Of a DNA stretch of 7,909 bases, positions 6,792 through 7,909 are shown piece by piece. A program made the translations under genes and the position numbers. Origin of the DNA: Verrucomicrobiota bacterium (GTDB taxonomy: Bacteria > Verrucomicrobiota > Verrucomicrobiia > Opitutales > Opitutaceae); contig JAEYYL010000421.1 in assembly GCA_023430825.1 (NCBI GenBank), positions 1-7,909 on the forward strand. The letters run 5' to 3'. Position 1 is the stretch's first letter; every line of letters starts with the position of its first letter. The notes beneath the pieces are model-generated. The model was not told the origin of the DNA, ran no database searches, and worked only from the letters and a program-made list of their open reading frames with translations.

Positions 6792-7877
6792 ATGACCGCT
6801 CTCCGCCACGCATTCGCCAGCGACAACACCGCCGGCCTCTGCCCCGAGGCCTGCGCTGCCTTGCAGGAGGCCAACGCCGGCGCCGCGCCGAGTTACGGCG
6901 ACGACCCGTGGACGGCGCGAGCGAAAGACCGTTTCCGCGAACTCTTCGAAACCGACTGCGACGTCTTCTTCGTCTTCAACGGCACCGCCGCCAACTCGCT
7001 CGCGCTCGCCGCCTGCTGCCGCGCACCGCACACGCGCATCCTCTGCCACGAAGCGGCGCACATCGACACCGACGAATGCGGCGCACCCGAATTTTTCTCC
7101 GGCGGCGCCAAACTCAATCCGCTCCCCGGCGCGCACGCCAAACTCGAACCGCTCGCCCTCGAGCGCGCATTCCACCGCGGCCACGGCGTGCACTACCCGA
7201 AGCCCGCCGCGCTCTCGCTCACGCAATCGACCGAGCACGGCACGGTTTACACCCCCGCCGAACTTCGCGCACTCACCTCCCTCGCGCACGCCCACGGTCT
7301 CGCCGTCCACCTGGACGGCGCCCGTTTCGCCAACGCGATGGCCGCCCTCCAACCACCCGGAACTCTGAACCCGGAACACGGAACCGCCGTGTCTCCCGCC
7401 GACGCCACTTGGCGCGCCGGCATCGACGTGCTCTGTTTCGGCGGCACGAAAAATGGCCTGCTCAACGCCGAGGCCGTGGTGTTTTTCAACCGCGATCTCG
7501 CGCGCGATTTCGATTACCGCGTGAAACAGGGCGGACAACTCTGCTCGAAAATGCGTTACGCCGCCGCCCAGTGGCTCGCGCTGTTGCACGACGGCGCCTG
7601 GCTGCGCCACGCCGCCCACGCCAACGCGCAGGCCCGCCGCCTCGCCACCGCGTTGCGCGCCGTGCCCTCGCTCCGCCTCCTCGCCGCGCCGGAGGTCAAC
7701 GGTGTCTTCGTCGAAATGCCGCCCGCACTCCACGCCGCACTCACCGCCCGCGGCTGGTGTTTCCATCCGTTCATCGGCGAACACGGCTACCGGCTCATGT
7801 GCTCGTGGGCGACCACCGACGCCGAGATCGACGCCTTCCTCGCCGACGTCCACGCCCTCGCGAACACGACGTCCTGA
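6792..7877 (+). CDS. Low-specificity L-threonine aldolase (PLP-dependent, beta-eliminating lyase family)
   Basis: The 361-residue fold-type I PLP enzyme would cleave threonine or allo-threonine to glycine and acetaldehyde in the cytoplasm. Family motifs appear in order: SDNTAGLCPEA (10-20), SYGDDPWT (34-41), FNGTAANSLAL (62-72), HEAAHIDTDECGAPEFFSGG (86-105), TQSTEHGTVYT (144-154), HLDGARFANA (173-182, Asp175 and Arg178 at the cofactor) and FGGTKNG (216-222) with the Schiff-base Lys220. Between MAAL and SPADATWRAG the protein has an extra proline-rich stretch at about 187-199, about 12 residues more than I expect in this subfamily and encoded by a heptad DNA repeat. The frame is intact, so the insertion is probably tolerated as a surface loop close to the active-site strand. 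The ATG at 6792 places SDN normally. I give no symbol because ltaE-type and related beta-eliminating lyases are hard to separate here; threonine aldolase is much the best fit. Confidence 0.92.
   Translation: MTALRHAFASDNTAGLCPEACAALQEANAGAAPSYGDDPWTARAKDRFRELFETDCDVFFVFNGTAANSLALAACCRAPHTRILCHEAAHIDTDECGAPEFFSGGAKLNPLPGAHAKLEPLALERAFHRGHGVHYPKPAALSLTQSTEHGTVYTPAELRALTSLAHAHGLAVHLDGARFANAMAALQPPGTLNPEHGTAVSPADATWRAGIDVLCFGGTKNGLLNAEAVVFFNRDLARDFDYRVKQGGQLCSKMRYAAAQWLALLHDGAWLRHAAHANAQARRLATALRAVPSLRLLAAPEVNGVFVEMPPALHAALTARGWCFHPFIGEHGYRLMCSWATTDAEIDAFLADVHALANTTS
7360..7387 (+). repeat. Four tandem 7-base units inside the threonine aldolase gene
   Basis: GAAC recurs at exactly 7-base spacing, starting at 7360, 7367, 7374 and 7381, each followed by three variable bases. 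Because 7 is not a multiple of 3, successive units are read in different frames, giving the non-repeating peptide GTLNPEHGTA. The region coincides with residues absent from the family consensus as I recall it, so it reads as a repeat inserted in frame. Confidence 0.65.
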
Positions 7878-7879
7878 AG

Positions 7880-7909
7880 GTAGGAGCCTGCTTGCAGGCG
7901 ATATCGCGC
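7880..7909 (+). repeat. REP-like palindromic element after the threonine aldolase gene (cut by window edge)
   Basis: GTAGGAGCCTGCTTGCAGGC begins two bases after the stop codon. GCCTGC (7886-7891) and GCAGGC (7894-7899) form a tight 6-bp inverted repeat, and GCGATATCGC at 7899-7908 is a second palindrome next to it. The GTAGGAG head plus GC palindrome is the layout of REP elements, and I recall similar intergenic repeats in Opitutaceae. It could also help end transcription of the aldolase gene. Confidence 0.6.

Noticed and set aside
6163..6813. Long N-terminal extension of QueG through aroK
   Set aside because: The extension is antisimilar to any domain and merely reads aroK in another frame; the ATGA start at 6162 matches the family N-terminus.
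6780..7853. A 357-codon minus-strand frame opposite the threonine aldolase
   Set aside because: Gly/Val/Glu-rich shadow with no motif, while the plus strand has the complete PLP-enzyme motif set.
1..7909. tRNA, rRNA, CRISPR array, insertion sequence or phage attachment site
   Set aside because: No cloverleaf, rRNA motif, spaced direct-repeat array, transposase gene or terminal inverted repeats were seen by eye.

Overview
This is a GC-rich bacterial window with seven protein-coding genes packed tightly on both strands and no RNA gene, CRISPR array or transposon that I can see. The high GC, near absence of Shine-Dalgarno sequences, short palindromic intergenic repeats and the gene content fit a Verrucomicrobiota bacterium, most likely of the Opitutaceae. 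That placement is from recall of such genomes, not from a search.

Left third (1-3163, minus strand): a three-gene set read right to left. It begins with a fusion of an acyl carrier protein and a FabZ-type hotdog dehydratase, continues with a FabB/FabF-like ketosynthase, and ends with a short-chain dehydrogenase/reductase cut by the window edge. Carrier, condensation, dehydration and probably ketoreduction together make most of a type II fatty-acid or polyketide elongation cycle. The unusual fusion and gene order suggest a specialised lipid or polyene pathway rather than housekeeping fatty-acid synthesis.

Middle (3367-4925, plus strand): a GT4-type glycosyltransferase and a YbgC-like hotdog acyl-CoA thioesterase, joined by a 4-base ATGA overlap and divergent from the ketosynthase set across a 203-base gap. 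Ketosynthase, carrier/dehydratase, reductase, glycosyltransferase and thioesterase side by side resemble the gene kit of aryl-polyene, flexirubin or glycolipid loci. A functional link across the divergent gap is inferred.

Right part (4957-7877): queG (epoxyqueuosine reductase) and aroK (shikimate kinase) on the minus strand, also joined by an ATGA overlap, then a divergent low-specificity threonine aldolase gene on the plus strand. These are ordinary metabolic genes, but two show marks of repeat invasion. The last 15 or so codons and the stop of queG lie in a palindromic repeat shared with the thioesterase 3' flank. The aldolase carries an extra stretch of about 12 residues encoded largely by a 7-base-period repeat. 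A REP-like palindrome follows the aldolase stop at the right edge.
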